Positions 33,196-41,946 of a DNA stretch of 64,000 nt are shown here, in pieces. The translations under genes and the position numbers were made by a program. Location of the stretch: NCBI RefSeq assembly GCF_002116905.1, contig NZ_CP015118.1, forward strand, positions 1,860,001 to 1,924,000, given 5' to 3'. The first letter of the stretch is position 1. Every line of letters begins with the position of its first letter. Below the pieces are notes generated by a model. That model was not told the DNA's origin. It did not search any database and was given only the letters and a program-made list of their open reading frames with translations. The DNA is from Piscinibacter gummiphilus. Its GTDB lineage: Bacteria > Pseudomonadota > Gammaproteobacteria > Burkholderiales > Burkholderiaceae_C.

Positions 33196-34236
33196 GTGAA
33201 CCCGATCATCCGCACCCTTTCCGCAGCCGCCGTCGTCGCGCTCGGCGCCGCCTCCCTGCCCGCCCTGGCCCAGAACGCGGGCGAGGTCACCGTCTACACC
33301 ACGCGCGAGCCCGCGCTGATCCAGCCGCTGCTCACGGCCTTCACGTCGCGCACCGGCACGAAGGTCAACACCGTGTTCGTCAAGGACGGCCTGCTGGAGC
33401 GCGTGAAGGCCGAGGGCGAGCGTTCCCCCGCGGACGTGCTCATGACCGTCGACATCGGCAACCTGGTCGACCTCGTCGAAGGCGGCGTGACGCAGCCGGT
33501 CAAGTCCCGCGAACTGACGTCGGCCGTGCCGCCGCAGCTGCGTGGCGTCGACGACCAGTGGTTCGCGATGTCGCTGCGCGCCCGCGTGCTCTACGCGGAC
33601 AAGAACCTCGCGCTCAAGGACATCCACTACGAAAACCTGGCCGACCCGCGCTGGAAGGGCAAGGTCTGCATCCGCGCCGGCCAGCACCCGTACAACACCG
33701 CGCTGGTCGCCGCGATGATCGCGCACGACGGCGAAGCCAAGACGGAGCAATGGCTGCGTGGCGTCAAGGCCAACCTGGCTCGCAAGGCCTCCGGTGGCGA
33801 CCGCGACGTGGCCCGCGACATCCTCGGCGGCATCTGCGATGTCGGCCTCGCCAACTCGTACTACGTCGGCCAGATGAAGGCCGCCAAGGAAGGCACCGAC
33901 GCGCGCAAGTGGGGTGATGCGATCAAGGTCATCCGCCCGACCTTCGACAACCCGCGGTCGGGCACCCACGTGAACATCAGCGGTGCGTCGGTCGCGCGCC
34001 ACGCGCCGAACAAGGCCGGGGCGGTCCGCCTGCTGGAGTTCCTGGTCTCCGAGCCGGCCCAGGCGCTGTACGCCCAGATCAACTTCGAGTACCCCGTGCG
34101 CAAGGGCGTGGCGCTCGACCCGATCATCGGCTCGGCCATCGGCGAGCTGAAGATCGACTCGCTGCAGCTCGCGGAGATCGCTCGTCACCGCAAGCAGGCG
34201 AGCGTGCTGGTCGACAAGGTCGGCTTCGACCAGTAA
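33196..34236 (+). CDS. Fe(III) ABC transporter substrate-binding protein
   Basis: A 346-residue periplasmic ferric-binding protein (FbpA/FutA group). Signal peptide to ALAQ (~residue 25), mature start GEVTVYTTREPALIQPLL, then FVKDGLLERVKAEGERSPADV, ANSYYVGQM carrying the double tyrosine that binds iron, and a typical SGASVARHAPNKAGA segment. GTG start at 33196 has GAGG upstream. No permease or ATPase genes adjoin it, so it must pair with a transporter encoded elsewhere. Confidence 0.9.
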   Translation: MNPIIRTLSAAAVVALGAASLPALAQNAGEVTVYTTREPALIQPLLTAFTSRTGTKVNTVFVKDGLLERVKAEGERSPADVLMTVDIGNLVDLVEGGVTQPVKSRELTSAVPPQLRGVDDQWFAMSLRARVLYADKNLALKDIHYENLADPRWKGKVCIRAGQHPYNTALVAAMIAHDGEAKTEQWLRGVKANLARKASGGDRDVARDILGGICDVGLANSYYVGQMKAAKEGTDARKWGDAIKVIRPTFDNPRSGTHVNISGASVARHAPNKAGAVRLLEFLVSEPAQALYAQINFEYPVRKGVALDPIIGSAIGELKIDSLQLAEIARHRKQASVLVDKVGFDQ

Positions 34237-34248
34237 GCACCGACGGCG

Positions 34249-34278
34249 GCGGGCGGGCAGCGGCGATCGGCCGCCCGC
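34249..34278. terminator. Hairpin between convergent genes
   Basis: GCGGGCGG (34249-34256) pairs with CCGCCCGC (34271-34278) in the 56-bp gap between the iron-binding protein and dgkA stops. A possible bidirectional terminator without a clear U-tract. Confidence 0.4.
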
Positions 34279-34292
34279 ACCCCCCGCCCGAC

Positions 34293-34673
34293 CTAGCCGA
34301 GGAACCGTTCGGCGGCCACCAGCGCCCACGTCGCGACGGCGAACCCCAGCGAGAGAAACACCGCGGCGCTCGCCTGGTCCTTCGCCCGCTTGGACAACTC
34401 GTGCCGGTCGAACGAGATGCGGTCGACGGCGGCCTCGATGGCGGAGTTGAGCAGTTCGACGACCAGCACGATCAGCAGCACGCCGATCAGCGCGAGGCGC
34501 TGCCACCACGTCGTGCCGAGGCAGAGCGCCGCGGGCACCAGCACGGCCGCGGCCCACGCCTCCTGCCGGAAGGCGCTCTCGAAGCGGTAGGCGGACGCGA
34601 GCCCCGCCATGGAGTGGCCGGCGGCCCGCACGATGCGGTCGAGGCCGACATGGCCCTTGTAGGGATTGGTCAT
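34293..34673 (-). CDS. dgkA: Diacylglycerol kinase
   Basis: A 126-residue three-helix inner-membrane kinase that phosphorylates diacylglycerol, recycling lipid from membrane-derived oligosaccharide synthesis. GLASAYRFESAFRQEAW is the N-terminal amphipathic part with the conserved Glu; VVELLNSAIEAAVDR carries the catalytic ELLNSAIE motif; HELSKRAKDQASAAV follows with the KD-GSAAV-like signature. Full length. Confidence 0.95.
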   Translation of the reverse strand: MTNPYKGHVGLDRIVRAAGHSMAGLASAYRFESAFRQEAWAAAVLVPAALCLGTTWWQRLALIGVLLIVLVVELLNSAIEAAVDRISFDRHELSKRAKDQASAAVFLSLGFAVATWALVAAERFLG

Positions 34674-34747
34674 GGCGAAGTCTTGAGCGGAGGCGGGTGC
34701 CTCGTCCGGGTGAAAGGGGGGACGCTCCGGAGCCTGACGCGCGTTGC

Positions 34748-36211
34748 TTAAGGCAACCTTAGGGCGGCACCCGCCGCCAGGGCGTCCGTCGGCGCCGCCG
34801 CCGCGAACCGCACGGTGGCCAGCAGCCCGTGCGCCTCGTCCGGGTTGTCCGAGAGTGTCACGTCGGCATCGAAGCCCCGCGCGATCTCGCGCACGATCGC
34901 GAGGCCGAGGCCGGTGCCTTCGGTGTCGTTCGACACGCGGTAGAAGCGTTCGAAGATCCTGTCGCGGGCTTCGGCGGGAATGCCGGGGCCGTTGTCCATC
35001 ACCGTCAGCCACACGGCCTCGTCGGTGCGCCGCACGCCCACGGTCACCCTGCCGCCTTCGGGGGTGTAGCGCAGCGCGTTGTCGAGCAGGTTGCTCACCA
35101 GCGCCTCCAGCAGCGTGGGCTGCGCGGTCACGAACGCGCCGTCGGCACCGGGCTCGGACTCCAGCCCGAGGTCGATGCCGCGGCGGTCCGCCAGCGCCGC
35201 GAGCTGCTCGACACACCGCAGCGCGGCGGCGGCGAGGTCCACGCGTTCGAGCGGCGTGCGCCCGTCGCCGCGTTCCTCGGCCTGGGCGAGCAGCAGCAGC
35301 TTGTTGGTGACTGCGACGAGCCGGCGGTTGCTGGTCTGCATCTCGCGCCACATGTCGTCCATGTCGGCGCGCCGCGTGGCCCATTCGCCGCGGTGCTGCC
35401 GCGTGTAGCGCGCGTACTCGATCTGCGAGGCCTGCATCGCGAGCGGCGTTCGCAGCTGGTGCGCGGCATCGGCGATGAAACGCCGCTGCGCCTGCGAATG
35501 CGACTGGAGCTGGGCGACGAAGCGGTTGATCGTGTCGGCGACGGGGCGCAGCTCGGTGTGCAGCGCCTCGGCGTCGACGACCGGGTCGAGGTGCAGCGGA
35601 TCGCGCTGGGCGAGCTGCCGGCTCAGGCGCACGATGGGCCGCAGCTCGAGCGTGAGCGCCGCCACGGCGAGCGCGACGGCGAGCAGCAGCGCCACCAGCA
35701 GGTACACGAGCGAGGGCCACCAGAGCGTGCGCAGCATGTGGTCGCGGCTGCGCTGCGTCTTGCCCACGGCGATGGTGATGTCGCGTGCGCCGCCCACCTC
35801 GTACATCGAGCGTGTGGTGACCACCGCGCGCAGCGGCAGGCCGGTGAATTCCGCGTCGTACCACTGGGCGCGGTCGATGCCTTCGGGCTTGCGCACCGCG
35901 GGCAGCGGGAAGTCGGGCGACCCCGCGAGCAGCTCGCCGTTGGCGCCCGTCACGCTCAGGAACACGCGGTCGCGCTCGGGCGACACGAAGAGGCTCAGCG
36001 CCGACGGGGGCACGCTCGCCTGCACGTCGTCGCCTTCCCAGATCAGCCGGTCGGACAGCACCTTGGCCGAGGACAGCAGGTCGTGGTCCTGGACGTAGTC
36101 GGCCACCTCGGCGGCATTGCGCCAGTTGAGCCAGCCGCACACGGCGACGAACACCGACAGCGGCAGCAGCAGCCACAGGGCCAGGCGCAGCCGCAGGCTC
36201 GCGCGTTTCAT
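34748..36211 (-). CDS. TctE-like sensor histidine kinase
   Basis: A 487-residue membrane sensor: helix ~10-28, periplasmic domain ~30-165 (2CSK-N-type: ALSLFVSPERDRVFLSVTG), helix ~170-195, HAMP-like linker, HisKA with phospho-His in ADAAHQLRTPL, and ATPase boxes NLLDNALRYTP, DNGPGIP and GTGLGLAI. This is the TctE layout; TctDE in Salmonella controls tricarboxylate uptake. Its regulator gene is immediately upstream (9-bp gap). The neighbouring divergent ABC transporter is the likely target. Confidence 0.9.
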   Translation of the reverse strand: MKRASLRLRLALWLLLPLSVFVAVCGWLNWRNAAEVADYVQDHDLLSSAKVLSDRLIWEGDDVQASVPPSALSLFVSPERDRVFLSVTGANGELLAGSPDFPLPAVRKPEGIDRAQWYDAEFTGLPLRAVVTTRSMYEVGGARDITIAVGKTQRSRDHMLRTLWWPSLVYLLVALLLAVALAVAALTLELRPIVRLSRQLAQRDPLHLDPVVDAEALHTELRPVADTINRFVAQLQSHSQAQRRFIADAAHQLRTPLAMQASQIEYARYTRQHRGEWATRRADMDDMWREMQTSNRRLVAVTNKLLLLAQAEERGDGRTPLERVDLAAAALRCVEQLAALADRRGIDLGLESEPGADGAFVTAQPTLLEALVSNLLDNALRYTPEGGRVTVGVRRTDEAVWLTVMDNGPGIPAEARDRIFERFYRVSNDTEGTGLGLAIVREIARGFDADVTLSDNPDEAHGLLATVRFAAAAPTDALAAGAALRLP

Positions 36212-36219
36212 GGGGCCCC

Positions 36220-36894
36220 TCAGTCTTCCTGGCGCGTGCGCAGCAGGTAGCCCACGCCGCGCAGCGTGATGATGGTGGCCTGGCTGGGCTCGAGCTTCTT
36301 GCGCAGGCGGTGGATGTAGATGTCGACCGCGTCGGCGCTCGGTTCGTCGTCGAGCCCGAAGATCGCATCGATCAGCGCCTGCTTCGACACCGCGTTGCCG
36401 GCCTTCAGCACGAGGGTCTCCAGCAGCGTGCGTTCGCGCGGCGGCAGCGCCAGCTCCTCGCCGGCGAGCGTGAACTGCCGGGTGCGCAGGTCGTAGCGCA
36501 GGTCGCCGCAGAGGATGTCGTTGGCCTTGCCCGGCATCTGCCGACGCACGAGCACCTTGATGCGCGCCACCAGCTCGCGGACCTCGAACGGCTTGACGAG
36601 GTAGTCGTCGGCGCCGATCTCGAGGCACAGCACCTTCTGGTCGAGCGAGGCGGTGGCCGTGAGGATGATCACCGGCACGGTGTCCCCGCGTTCGCGCAGC
36701 CGGCGCAGCACGGCCTTGCCGGGCAGGCCCGGGATGTTGAGGTCGAGCAGCACGACGTCGTAGGCGCCCTGGAGCAGCTGCAGGTCGGCGGCCTCGCCGT
36801 CCGCGACGTGGTCGACCACGAAGTCCTGCTCGCGCAGCAGGCTCGAGAGCCAGTGTGCGAGTTGCGGGTTGTCTTCGATCAGCAGCAGCTTCAT
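36220..36894 (-). CDS. OmpR-family response regulator (TctD-like)
   Basis: A 224-residue regulator. Receiver domain with acidic pair E7-D8, phospho-acceptor D51 (LLDLNIPG), Thr in ILTATAS and lysine in LVKPFEVRE. The C-terminal winged helix is OmpR/PhoB type (ALPPRERTLLETLVLKAGN, and VDIYIHRLRKKLEPS). First gene of the two-component operon, 145 bp divergent from the ABC binding-protein gene. Confidence 0.93.
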   Translation of the reverse strand: MKLLLIEDNPQLAHWLSSLLREQDFVVDHVADGEAADLQLLQGAYDVVLLDLNIPGLPGKAVLRRLRERGDTVPVIILTATASLDQKVLCLEIGADDYLVKPFEVRELVARIKVLVRRQMPGKANDILCGDLRYDLRTRQFTLAGEELALPPRERTLLETLVLKAGNAVSKQALIDAIFGLDDEPSADAVDIYIHRLRKKLEPSQATIITLRGVGYLLRTRQED

Positions 36895-37039
36895 GGGGCG
36901 CCTGATTCTAGGGAGGCTGCGGCGGTGTGGGGTGCCCTAGGGATAACCATGAGGATTCCGGCGCGCCGCCGAAAGCTGGTCGAAGGGTCCGGATTTCTAG
37001 ACTGGCTTCGTCGAACAACCCGTGGAAAGACCGCCGACC

Positions 37040-38053
37040 ATGTCCCCCATCCGCCGCACCCTGATCGCCGCCGCCCTCTGCACTTCCTTCGCCGCGCCGT
37101 TCGCGCACGCGGCCGACGCACCCATCGTCATCATGGTGGGGGGCATCAACAAGATCATCTACCTGCCGGCCAAGCTCACCGAGGCGCTGGGATACTTCAA
37201 GGACGCGGGCCTGAACGTCGAGCTGCAGTCGCAGCCGGCCGGCGTCGACGCCGAGAACCAGCTGATCGCCGGCGCCGTGCAGGGCGTGGTGGGCTTCTAC
37301 GACCACACCATCGACCTCCAGAGCAAGGGCAAGGAGATCCAGGCCATCGCCGTGTTCTGCAAGGTTCCGGGCGAGGTCGAGCTGGTCAGCACCAAGGCCG
37401 CCGCGGCCGGCTTCAAGAGCATGGCCGACGCGAAGGGCGGCAAGACGCTGGGCGTGACCGGACTGGGCTCGTCCACCGATTTCCTCACCCGCTACCTGGC
37501 CGACCGCGCGGGCGTGGCCTCGAAGGAGTACTCGCTGCTGCCCGTGGGTGCCGGCAACACGTTCATCGCCGCGATGAAGCAGGACCGCATCCAGGCCGGC
37601 ATGACGACCGAACCCACGGTGTCGCAGATGCTCAAGACCGGCGATGCGCAGGTGCTGGTCGACCTGCGCACCGAGGCCGACACCGTGAAGGCGCTCGGCG
37701 GGCTCTACCCGGCGGCCAGCCTGTACGTGCAGAACACCTGGGCCGAGTCGCACAAGGTCGAGGCGGCCAAGCTGGCCCAGGCCTTCGCCCGCACGATGAA
37801 GTACATCCAGACGCACAGCGCCGAGGAGATCGCCGAGAAGGTGCCGCGCGACTACTACGGCAACGACAAGGAACTGTACGTGCAGGCACTGAAGGCCTCG
37901 CTGCCGATGTTCACAGCCGACGCGAAGATGCCCGCAGGTGGTCCCAAGACGGTGCTGAAGGTGCTGGCCACCTACAAGCCGCTCGTGAAGAGCAAGAACA
38001 TCGACCTGTCGAAGACCTACACCAACGCGTACCTCGCGGCGGCCACCAAGTGA
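37040..38053 (+). CDS. NMT1/NitT-type ABC substrate-binding protein
   Basis: A 337-residue periplasmic binding protein with signal peptide to AHAAD (~residue 24), of the SsuA/TauA/ThiY-like NMT1 class: GGINKIIYLPAKLTEALGYF, then AGVDAENQLIAGAVQGVVGFYD, LGVTGLGSSTDFLTRYL. Such proteins bind sulfonates, nitrate, pyrimidine precursors or aromatic acids; the ligand cannot be read from sequence. An in-frame GTG six codons upstream (37022) is a weaker start. First gene of a three-gene ABC operon facing the TctDE-like system. Confidence 0.88.
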   Translation: MSPIRRTLIAAALCTSFAAPFAHAADAPIVIMVGGINKIIYLPAKLTEALGYFKDAGLNVELQSQPAGVDAENQLIAGAVQGVVGFYDHTIDLQSKGKEIQAIAVFCKVPGEVELVSTKAAAAGFKSMADAKGGKTLGVTGLGSSTDFLTRYLADRAGVASKEYSLLPVGAGNTFIAAMKQDRIQAGMTTEPTVSQMLKTGDAQVLVDLRTEADTVKALGGLYPAASLYVQNTWAESHKVEAAKLAQAFARTMKYIQTHSAEEIAEKVPRDYYGNDKELYVQALKASLPMFTADAKMPAGGPKTVLKVLATYKPLVKSKNIDLSKTYTNAYLAAATK

Positions 38054-38063
38054 GGACCGGACC

Positions 38064-38864
38064 ATGCTCATGACCACGCCACCCGCCAGCGTCCCCGCGA
38101 TCGACTTCCGCGACGTGTCGCTGCGCTTCATCTCGCAGGACGGCAACGCCACGGTCGCGCTGCGCAACTTCAGCATGTCGGTCGCGCGCGGCGAGTTCGT
38201 CGCGATCGTCGGCCCGACCGGCTGCGGCAAGTCGACCACGCTCAACATGATCACCGGCCTGCTCAAGCCCACCGTGGGCGACGTGCGGGTGATGGGCCGC
38301 CCCGTGGACGGCATCGACCCGCGCATCGGCTTCGTGTTCCAGGCCGATGCCGTGTTCCCGTGGCGCAGCGTCGAGGACAACGTGGCCGCAGGCCCGATGT
38401 TCCGCGGCAAGCCGAAGAAGGAGGCGCTCGAACTCGCGCAGGACTGGATCCATCGCGTGGGCCTCGCCAAGTTCGGCAAGCACTACCCGCACCAGCTGTC
38501 GGGCGGCATGCGCAAGCGCGTGGCGCTGGCCCAGACCTTCATCAACGACCCCGAGATCCTGCTGATGGACGAGCCCTTCTCGGCGCTCGACATGCAGACC
38601 CGCACGCTGATGCAGGACGAGTTGCTGCAGCTGTGGTCGAACAACGGCGGCAGCGTGGTGTTCGTGACCCACGACCTGGAGGAGGCCATCGCGCTGGCCG
38701 ACCGCGTGTTCGTGCTGTCGGCCCGGCCGGCGACGTTGAAGCGTGTCTACGAGATCGACCTGCCGCGCCCGCGTGTCATGGCCGAGGTGCGCTACGACAA
38801 GCAGTTCATCGAGCTGTCCCGGCACATCTGGGACGACCTGCGCGAAGAGGTCGTCATCCAATGA
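38064..38864 (+). CDS. NitT/TauT-type ABC ATPase
   Basis: A 266-residue ABC ATPase. Walker A GPTGCGKST (~residues 48-56), Q-loop FVFQADAVFPW, signature LSGGMRKRVALAQ, Walker B ILLMDEPFSALD, and H-loop VTHDLEEAIALAD. The sequence after the Q-loop (WRSVEDNVAAGPMFRG) is typical of SsuB/TauB relatives. Its stop overlaps the permease start by four bases (ATGA at 38861). Confidence 0.93.
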   Translation: MLMTTPPASVPAIDFRDVSLRFISQDGNATVALRNFSMSVARGEFVAIVGPTGCGKSTTLNMITGLLKPTVGDVRVMGRPVDGIDPRIGFVFQADAVFPWRSVEDNVAAGPMFRGKPKKEALELAQDWIHRVGLAKFGKHYPHQLSGGMRKRVALAQTFINDPEILLMDEPFSALDMQTRTLMQDELLQLWSNNGGSVVFVTHDLEEAIALADRVFVLSARPATLKRVYEIDLPRPRVMAEVRYDKQFIELSRHIWDDLREEVVIQ

Positions 38865-39754
38865 GCCCCGCCACCCTCACCACTGGAGCCGCCATGAGCA
38901 CCACCACGACGACCCTGCCCACCGCCCTGAGCGACGAGGCCCTCGCGCGCGAATCCGGCATCGCCCAGGCCGCCATCCGCAACCGCCGCCGCATGATCAT
39001 CGGGCTGCGCCTCGCGGTGCTGGTGGTTGCGCTCGGCGGCTGGGAACTCGCCGCACGGCTGAAGTGGATCGACCCGTTCTTCTACTCGATGCCCTCGATG
39101 ATCTACGACCAGCTCGTCGAGTGGATGCGCGACGGCACGTCCCAGGGCTCGCTGTGGATGCAGGTGGCGGTGACGCTCGAGGAAACCGTGCTCGGCTTCC
39201 TCATCGGCTCGGTGGCGGGTGTGATCTGCGGCATCGTGCTGGGCCGCAACAAGCTGCTCTCGGACGTGTTCAGCCTCTACATCCAGATCGCCAACTCGAT
39301 CCCGCGTGTGGTGCTGGGCTCGATCTTCGTGATCGCGCTGGGCCTCGGCATGGCGTCGAAGGTGGCGCTGGCGGTGGTGATGGTGTTCTTCGTGGTCTTC
39401 GGCAACGCCTTCCAGGGCGTGCGCGAGGCCGACAAGTACATGATCGCGAACGCCCAGATCCTCGGCGCCTCGCCGCGCCAGCTCACCATGGCCGTGGTGA
39501 TCCCGTCGGCGATGTCATGGATCCTCGCGAGCCTGCACGTGAGCTTCGGCTTCGCGCTGGTGGGCGCGGTGGTGGGCGAGTTCCTCGGCGCGAAGGAAGG
39601 CATCGGCCTGCTGATCTCCACCGCGCAGGGCGCGTTCAATGCCAGCGGCGTGTTCGCGGCGATGATCGTGCTGGCGGTGGTGGCGCTGGCGGCGGACTTC
39701 CTGCTGAGTTCGCTCGAGAAGCGGCTGCTGAAGTGGCGGCCCGCAGCGTTCTGA
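38861..39754 (+). CDS. NitT/TauT-type ABC permease
   Basis: A 297-residue BPD-type permease with six helices. The EAA loop that docks the ATPase is ANAQILGASPRQLTMAVVIP-like (residues ~200-220). IGSVAGVICGIVLGRNK and AKEGIGLLISTAQGAFN are family segments. The ATG at 38861 overlaps the ATPase stop; a second ATG at 38894 with TGGAG five bases upstream is an equally good start, giving 286 residues. Confidence 0.9.
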   Translation: MSPATLTTGAAMSTTTTTLPTALSDEALARESGIAQAAIRNRRRMIIGLRLAVLVVALGGWELAARLKWIDPFFYSMPSMIYDQLVEWMRDGTSQGSLWMQVAVTLEETVLGFLIGSVAGVICGIVLGRNKLLSDVFSLYIQIANSIPRVVLGSIFVIALGLGMASKVALAVVMVFFVVFGNAFQGVREADKYMIANAQILGASPRQLTMAVVIPSAMSWILASLHVSFGFALVGAVVGEFLGAKEGIGLLISTAQGAFNASGVFAAMIVLAVVALAADFLLSSLEKRLLKWRPAAF

Positions 39755-39755
39755 G

Positions 39756-40640
39756 CTAGCCGAGCACCAGGCGCTCCGCGAGGTGTCCGTACACGGCGGA
39801 CACCCGGCGAAGGTGCCGCGACTCGCGGTGCGTCAGCAGCCAGAGGTCGTTGGGGTGGTCGTCTGCCGGCGCGTCGAGCGCCACCAGGTCCGGGCGATCG
39901 GCCGCGAGGAACGCCGGCAGCACGCCGATGCCGAGACCCAGCGAGATCAGCTCCATCACCGCCAGCACGCTGTTGACCCGCAGCCCCGGCACCACCTTCG
40001 GGAAGTGCTTGCGGCGCCACAGCACGGACGGGTGGTCCGGCAGCATGTCGTCGGTGGCGATCCACGGCACCGATGCCGGATCGCGCGATGCGGCCCGGCG
40101 GAGCGGCGCCTTCTTCGCGGCGTAGAGGCGCAGGCGGATGGGCCCGAGCCGGCGGCCCACGAGGTGCTGCGGCGGGCGCATCGTGGCCCGCACCGCGATG
40201 TCGGCCTCGCGCCGCGTGAGGCTCACCACCTCGTTGGCGGTGTGCAGTTCCAGGTTCAACAGCGGGTGTTCGGCCACGAGGTCCTTCAGGGCCGGGGCGA
40301 CCAGCCCGTGGAGGATGGTGTCGGTGGTGGTGATGCGCACCGTGCCCGACACCTGGGCCGGCACCGCCTGCACGGCCGAGCGGGCCACCTCCAGCGCGGT
40401 TTCCATCTGCTCGGCCTGTTCGGCGAGCGTGCGGGCGAGGTCGGTGGCGGCGTAGCCACTGCGGCTTCGTTCGAACAGCGTGCGTCCGAGGCCGCGCTCC
40501 ACCTTCTGCAGCGTGCGGAACACCGTGGAGGCGTCCACCAGCAGCCGCTCGCCGGCCGCGGCGAGCGTGCCGGCGCGCACGAGGGCCAGCACGACGTTGA
40601 GGTCGGCTGCGGTGAGATCGTATTGCGTTCGTGCAGTCAT
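39756..40640 (-). CDS. LysR-family regulator divergent from GST
   Basis: A 294-residue LysR-type regulator. The N-terminus is divergent (MTARTQYDLTAADLNVVLAL), but the HTH AGERLLVDASTVFRTLQKVE and GRTLFERSRSGYAATDLA are clear. The effector domain has ADIAVRATMRPPQHLVGRRL typical of the family. It stands 80 bp divergent from a glutathione S-transferase gene with an inverted TGCG...CGCA (40653/40677) between them, so it probably controls that gene. Its stop is 2 bp from the permease stop. Confidence 0.88.
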   Translation of the reverse strand: MTARTQYDLTAADLNVVLALVRAGTLAAAGERLLVDASTVFRTLQKVERGLGRTLFERSRSGYAATDLARTLAEQAEQMETALEVARSAVQAVPAQVSGTVRITTTDTILHGLVAPALKDLVAEHPLLNLELHTANEVVSLTRREADIAVRATMRPPQHLVGRRLGPIRLRLYAAKKAPLRRAASRDPASVPWIATDDMLPDHPSVLWRRKHFPKVVPGLRVNSVLAVMELISLGLGIGVLPAFLAADRPDLVALDAPADDHPNDLWLLTHRESRHLRRVSAVYGHLAERLVLG

Positions 40641-40720
40641 CGTTTGCGCTCCTGCGCATTTTCAATGCATCGACGCAATCCTACAGTGAGGTCCTCCCCA
40701 CTCACCGAAGGACGTCTTCC

Positions 40721-41332
40721 ATGAAGCTCTACCACGCCAGCGGCGCCTGCTCCCTCGCGGTCCACATCGCCCTGCGCGAAGTCGGCGCGCCGTTCGAGGC
40801 CGTCGCCGTCGACCTCGCCACGCACACCCTGGCCGGCGGCATCGACTACCGCACGGTCTCGCCCCGCGGGTACGTGCCACTGCTTGAACTGGACGACGGC
40901 TCGCGCCACACCGAAGGCACCGCGCTGCTGCCGTACGTGGCCGACCTCGACCCCACGCACGCGCTGATCGGTGCACCCGGCTCGGCGCGGCGCCTCGCGG
41001 TCACCGAGTGGCTCGGCTTCGTCGCCACCGAACTGCACAAGGTGTTCAGCCCGTGGCTGTGGCACAAGGAGACCGCCGACTCGACCCGCCAGGCGGTCAA
41101 GCAGAAGCTCGCCGAGCGGTTCACCGAACTCGACGGCGTGCTGGGCCAGCGCGACTTCCTCGCCGGCGAGTACAGCGTGGCCGACGCGTATGCGTTCACC
41201 ATCGTCAACTGGGCGAACTTCCTCGGGCTGCCGCTGACGCCGTACCCGAACCTGCAGCGCTACCTCGACCGCGTGGCCGCCCGGCCGCACGTGCGCGAGG
41301 CGCTGCGGGCCGAGGGGCTGCTCAAGGCGTGA
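40721..41332 (+). CDS. Glutathione S-transferase (beta-like)
   Basis: A 203-residue GST. The thioredoxin-like N-terminal domain begins MKLYHASGACSLAVHIALRE, where SGACSLA holds the beta-class Cys/Ser region; GYVPLLELDDG carries the cis-proline; the helical C-terminal domain has FLAGEYSVADAYAFTIVNWA. Beta-class enzymes conjugate or reduce electrophiles and protect from oxidants. GAAGGA lies upstream. Its end overlaps the convergent HD gene by 11 bp. Confidence 0.92.
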   Translation: MKLYHASGACSLAVHIALREVGAPFEAVAVDLATHTLAGGIDYRTVSPRGYVPLLELDDGSRHTEGTALLPYVADLDPTHALIGAPGSARRLAVTEWLGFVATELHKVFSPWLWHKETADSTRQAVKQKLAERFTELDGVLGQRDFLAGEYSVADAYAFTIVNWANFLGLPLTPYPNLQRYLDRVAARPHVREALRAEGLLKA

Positions 41333-41912
41333 CGAGGGTGGCCAGCTCGCGGGCGAGGTTGCCCCGGGCGGCCGCTTCCCACGCGGTGTGCAGCTCGGGC
41401 GTGCGGTAGATCGCGGGCCGGTCGATGAACGAACGCAGCACCCGCGCGCGGCCCGTGCGCCACTCGGCCTCGGGCACCCAGTCGAACTCGGCGCGGATCG
41501 CGGCAGCGTACGTGTCGTACGCGGCCGGCGCTGCGGCCAGCACGGACAGGTCCAGGTCGAGGAACAGCAGCGTGTCGGTGTCGCCGTCGTCGGCGCGGTG
41601 GTGCTGCGTCGCTTCCACCATCGTCGCCACACGTTCCACGTCGACGCCGAGCCAGCCGATCGACATCAGCTCGAAGCGCACCACGTCGGCCGAACACACC
41701 TCGTTGTCGTTGCGGTGCGTGTCGTACACCACGTCGTGGTACCAGGCGGCGGCCTCGAGGTGCGCCGGCTGGCGCGCGAGGTGCCGCCATGTGCCGAGGT
41801 GGCGCAGCAGCGCCTCGACGTGCGCCAGCGTGTGGTAGCGGCGGTGCGGCTCGGCGTAGCGGGCCTTCAGGTTGTCGAGCAGCGTTTCCGGCAGAGAGGG
41901 CAGGGCGTTCAT
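41322..41912 (-). CDS. HD-domain protein
   Basis: A 196-residue protein with an HD-type metal-binding helix arrangement: YHTLAHVEALL, AAAWYHDVVYDTHRNDNEV (HD pair), and TQHHRADDGDTDTLLFLDLD. This family is often mis-named NMDA receptor subunit in databases; the actual fold is an HD phosphohydrolase. Substrate unknown. The ATG at 41912 was preferred to one 33 bp upstream, as conservation begins at LPETLLDNLKARYAEPHR. Confidence 0.8.
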   Translation of the reverse strand: MNALPSLPETLLDNLKARYAEPHRRYHTLAHVEALLRHLGTWRHLARQPAHLEAAAWYHDVVYDTHRNDNEVCSADVVRFELMSIGWLGVDVERVATMVEATQHHRADDGDTDTLLFLDLDLSVLAAAPAAYDTYAAAIRAEFDWVPEAEWRTGRARVLRSFIDRPAIYRTPELHTAWEAAARGNLARELATLVTP

Positions 41913-41946
41913 CCGGACGATGGTAGCTGCCCGCGGTGACTCCACG

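Noticed and set aside
36930..36945. TAGGGATAAC near the TctD start resembling the I-SceI recognition site
   Set aside because: Only the first ten of eighteen bases match and no intron or homing endonuclease is present.
41322..41912. NMDA receptor subunit, a label common for this family
   Set aside because: The sequence is an HD-type metal-binding protein; there is no receptor or membrane region.
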